This document shows positions 17,711 through 20,880 of a stretch of DNA of 20,880 nucleotides, piece after piece. Every line of letters starts with the position of its first letter. Position 1 is the first letter of the stretch. The DNA comes from Rhizophagus sp. LPA8_4_AMF (lineage: Eukaryota; Glomeromycota; Glomeromycetes; Glomerales; Glomeraceae). The notes under the pieces were generated by a model. It did no database searches, was not told the DNA's origin, and saw nothing but the letters and a program-made list of their open reading frames with translations. The stretch lies in contig JADRCO010001257.1 of NCBI GenBank assembly GCA_021464525.1, positions 1 through 20,880 of the forward strand, given 5' to 3'. Both the position numbers and the translations under genes were made by a program.

Positions 17711-18281
17711 GTAAGATAGAATTTCTTTGCAGTAATAAACCATATGAAAACTCCTTATTTGTTCATTATTTGTTTGGTACGCCAACTCGAATGGTCGGTT
17801 AGTCATCACGCCTTTCCGAGGTCAGTGGTCGTTCACTTTCAGATGTTACACGGGCTGATCATTACCCGATGGAACTGTCAGCATATAGAAACCATGTGAG
17901 GGCCGGTACGATATTAACGTACAAACTGGCTAGAGTTAACGTTAACGCTATCACGTGCAAGTGCATAACTCCTAAACTCAGGCCAGTTTGTACGTTAATA
18001 TCATACACCCCCCACTGTACGTTAAGGGCAAATGTAACGATACTCATATTTTAACGTGATAGATTAGCCGATAATCGTAAAAAAAAAAATTAAAATGCGG
18101 TAATAACAGTGTAATAACCAAACGCAAAACTATATCTAATATGAATATATGGGTTTTTTTTGAAATATCCTTATATCTTTTAAAAAAACGGATCGGCTAT
18201 TTTAATATCCCAAAATTATAGGAAATCTCGTCACATACTTAAAATATGGTGGGTTGCAAGAAAAAAGATATTATTTTTTTC
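17711..18281. other. Non-kinase spacer, GC-richer core, flanking the K5 breakpoint
   Basis: From about 17770 to 18050 the composition is markedly less AT-rich than the surroundings and holds the inverted repeat described separately. Open frames on both strands (17862-18054) mirror each other because of that repeat and are not credible genes. The sequence directly replaces the missing exon 7 of K5. Confidence 0.5.
17910..18002. repeat. 21-bp perfect inverted repeat, 51-nt spacer
   Basis: The left arm 17910-17930 starts GATATTAACGTAC, and the right arm 17982-18002 is its exact reverse complement, ending GTACGTTAATATC. The spacer contains the palindrome GTTAACGTTAAC (17935-17946). Flanks read GGTAC on the left and ATACA on the right, with no clean target duplication. 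It could be a small foldback or MITE-type element or an element end. Confidence 0.75.
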
Positions 18282-20116
18282 ATTAGGTTGTTTAGAATTT
18301 GTATCGATATCAAATTTTAAATTCTTTTGTAACGTAATCTAAATAAAAATACCGTAAAATTTAATTGTTACAAAAAAAAGTACGCATAATAAAAGTTACT
18401 ATCTTTTCTATTCTTTACCATTATTTTAGTCTTCATTTAGTTTATTCTTTTTAACACTTTTACCTAAAAATATTTTTACATTAATAAATAAGTAGTGGTT
18501 TATCATAACGATATTTATTTTACCATACCATTATCAAAGCTACTTAATTGATTATCGTTAAATTTTCTTTTATCTTAAAAAATAAAATATAATTCGTTAA
18601 TAATAACATAATTAAACTAATAAAAATGTTATATTAAGTAAACTAATAATTACTACTAGGATTTTCTCGGTAAATATCAAATTGATCTAGATAATAGGTA
18701 AATTAATATAATTGTTATAATAAACATAAAATATAATTATATCTAATTATGATAGATTAATTACCAAGTTCTGAAGTAATAGATTGGCTTCTTAAACTTC
18801 TTGTTGAAGCTGCAAATTTTATCATATCACTTAAATATCTACTCTTATATATGGCATCGGGATTATTTGTTGTTACAGGTTCAATATCTAATAATTCTAT
18901 AATTTCAGTCTTATTTCGCCTTTCTTTACGAAGTATTTTTGTAATTTTCTCTAATATTTCAACTGCTGTTGGTCTTTTTTCTGGATTAGAATGCCAGCAT
19001 CCTTTCATTATATTAATAAAACCCTTGGGTGCATTTGCAATAATTGGTGGTCGTAAACCATCACATATTTCAATTATTAGTTCTGTATTATGATTTCTAT
19101 TCCAAAATGGTCTTCTTCTTACCATTAATTCCCACATAATCATTCCAAAGCTATATATATCTGAAGCTTTGGTATACTTTTTTCCTTGCAAAACCTCTGG
19201 TGCAACATAAGGAATTATACCATAAATTTCCTCATCATTATCTGTTAATTCAATTGCTGATTTACTTATTCCTAGATCACATATTTTTGCACGAGCACCA
19301 TTTAAAAGTATATTTCCACTATGTAAATCTCGATGTAAAATATTTACATCATGGATCTTAGCAAGTCCTTCTATAATGCTTTGCAAATAAAGTATCCTTT
19401 GAGAATTGAGACCATTTAAAGTCGTAAAAACGGTTGGTTATTTTATGTGTCAAATCCGAATAGCAATGTGGCATAATAAATATAAGATCTTGAGTAATAG
19501 GATCTTGAGTAATACCATAATATGCATTAACAAAACTACCATGATTATCGTAAGTGTCTCTTATCCCATTTAAAGAGTAATGATAAAACATCTTGAGCTG
19601 AATGAGAATTTACTATATGCTTATATTTGAATATATCAAAATTATTAATATGGAATATTTACCTCATTCAGCTCTTTTGAAGTAATGTGTTTAGAGTTGT
19701 CAAGTTTTTTAAGAGCAACTGTTCTAAACTCATTTCGTTGGAAATAATCTAGAGTACCCCAACGAGAAATTTTACAATCAATCAAAGTAGCTTTATAAAT
19801 TTTACTAAAACCTCCTTCCCCAATAAGTTCTATATCTTTGAATTTGCCAAAAGAAACAAATATCATTTTCCCAAATTCTTTAGCATAATCAGTATGCGTA
19901 TATCTTATAAAATCATCAATAGTTTTATTTTCCACTTGGTATAATTATTTTTTTTGTTTCATAACACATACGACAAATCTGATAATTTTCGTCTCGTGTA
20001 TGTATTATTTTATTACATTCATTACATTTTTTTGTTTTAATCTTATTCTGTGTTGGTTGCGCGTTACTTGATAATGAAAGATCAATTTTATGTTTAATAT
20101 TCGTTAATTTTTCCAT
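18282..20116 (-). pseudogene. K5: frameshifted TKL-type kinase lacking its last exon
   Basis: Exons by homology: 19663-20116, 18765-19597, 18654-18686, 18529-18573, 18419-18463, 18282-18338 (partial). Exon 1 has one extra A in the GGAAAATAAA run after IIPSG, shifting frame. Exon 2 has a 7-nt tandem duplication (TCTCAAT/TCTCAAA near 19402-19415) that breaks frame between FKWS and ILYLQSII; removing 7 nt gives exactly the K2 exon length. Exon 5 contains TAA (18426-18428), exon 6 gained one base before ...ATTTGA, and exon 6 is cut off after ...KQPN with foreign sequence replacing its donor and exon 7. Cys pairs, GEGGFS, VALKK, HRDLHSGN, DLG and APE codons are all still present. VGRRPFWD has become VRRRPFWN. 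Recently dead, judged by intact motifs. Confidence 0.82.
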
Positions 20117-20222
20117 GATGGTCTTAATTTTTTAAAAAGATTCGGAAATATCCATATAAATACCTTTTACTCTTATTAAGTTAACTTGTCAAACTCGGAG
20201 TTTTTCATCCAAATTCTAGATT

Positions 20223-20290
20223 CTATTATATGAAATCGGATAGAAAGTTCCTTAGATAGGCAATCATTACTAGATATACAATTATGTAAC
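20223..20290 (-). promoter_or_regulatory. Upstream block of K5, promoter candidate
   Basis: CTATTATATG at 20223-20232 (coding strand CATATAATAG), about 107 bp upstream of the K5 start, followed by GGATAGAAAGTTCCTTAG and CAATCATTACTAGATATACA, matching the K1 and K2 blocks in order. It remains well conserved although the gene body is broken. Confidence 0.45.
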
Positions 20291-20399
20291 TAATAAAACT
20301 CTTCTCTATAGATTTTCTTAATTATTACCTGTCAGGTAATACAGCGTAAAATTATTTCTTTTTTTGAAATTGTTAAGTAAATTTTTTGATTGGTTTATT

Positions 20400-20740
20400 A
20401 ATAATAATAAAAAATACAATGTTCGAGTGATCTTCCTGATAGTGAAATATCTTTTTCTCATGTTTTTTTTTTACGGTTAATTAAGAAAAGATTTTGAAAG
20501 AGAGAGACCTTTTCCTTTATTCTTTATATTACGATAACGCCTTTTATTTTATAGGAATAGATCTTGAGATAAGTTTCGAAAAGTAGAAAAAATTAACGTT
20601 GAGAATTTCTAAATAAAGCATTATTACAACTAATAAGTAATAACGCTATGAATTAAACTGATGATTTATTTAATTGATTGATGCGTTATTTGTTTGTACA
20701 TTAAGCATATGATCGATTACATGTGATCAATTGAGTGATT
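20400..20740. repeat. Far-upstream repeat shared with K3 (copy 2)
   Basis: Partner of 13790-14085, with the same ordered words ending in TTAAGCATATGATCGATTAC and TGATCAATTG at 20701-20733. No coding sequence. The remainder to 20880 is AT-rich and includes an A-run of about 18 at 20845-20862; nothing further is recognised. Confidence 0.75.
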
Positions 20741-20880
20741 TTGAGTCTTGATCGAAATGATCGAGTATGAAGAGTCTATAATAAATTATACGAAAATAAA
20801 TAAATTATAAGGTACTAAATAAGTTAATTCCAATTTTTTATTTTGAAAAAAAAAAAAAAAAAAATATTAAAATAATTTTT

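Noticed and set aside
17862..18054. Overlapping ORFs on both strands
   Set aside because: They mirror each other across the inverted repeat, which explains their openness.
20845..20862. Poly-A run as a retroelement tail
   Set aside because: No element body recognised before it; A-runs are common here (another near 10037).
1..20880. CRISPR array or bacterial operon features
   Set aside because: No regularly spaced direct repeats; spliced genes and base composition are eukaryotic.

Overview
The window is eukaryotic and very AT-rich, with short introns (about 45-80 nt) bounded by GT...AG. Its dominant content is a tandem, same-strand family of tyrosine-kinase-like (TKL) protein kinases with an HRDLHSGN catalytic loop, a DLG (not DFG) metal-binding motif and the phrase DIYSFGMIMWELM. 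From general knowledge this kinase style is hugely expanded in arbuscular mycorrhizal fungi (Glomeromycotina, Rhizophagus-type genomes), so I infer such a fungus; no marker gene here proves the species.

Layout, all kinase units on the minus strand: K1 (1-1389, intact but cut by the window edge); relic F (2017-2640, only the 3' exons of a copy); an unrelated stretch (about 2640-7060) with plus-strand gene debris, a purine/G-rich tract and a possible retroelement tail; K2 (7450-9409, complete, 7 exons, 501 aa); relic H (10506-10573, first codons of exon 1 only); K3 (11477-13420, all exons present but frame broken); relic G (14454-14978, kinase domain deleted between exon 1 and exon 4); K4 (15665-17523, complete, 464 aa); K5 (18282-20116, frameshifted and missing its last exon). 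So eight units of one family are frozen at different stages of birth and decay.

Each intact gene has the same architecture: exon 1 encodes a basic, Cys-rich N-terminus (CX2C-X9/13-CX2C) and the start of the kinase N-lobe up to the presumed helix-C Glu. Exon 2 encodes the rest of the kinase. Five further exons of 33-63 nt encode a basic/acidic tail. These small exons fall in what looks like intergenic DNA and are invisible to a simple ORF scan. Introns 2-6 are all phase 1, so each small exon can be skipped without changing frame. Retaining intron 2 gives a stop within four codons in all four copies that keep the junction, suggesting a built-in short isoform.

About 100-130 bp upstream of each start lies a conserved block with a TATA-like CATATAATAG on the coding strand, and K3 and K5 share a further diverged block 400-650 bp upstream, showing that the duplicated unit includes promoter DNA. 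Non-kinase content includes several small spliced plus-strand gene fragments, a candidate 123-bp Tc1/mariner-like MITE in the K2-K3 spacer, and a 21-bp perfect inverted repeat next to the truncated end of K5.
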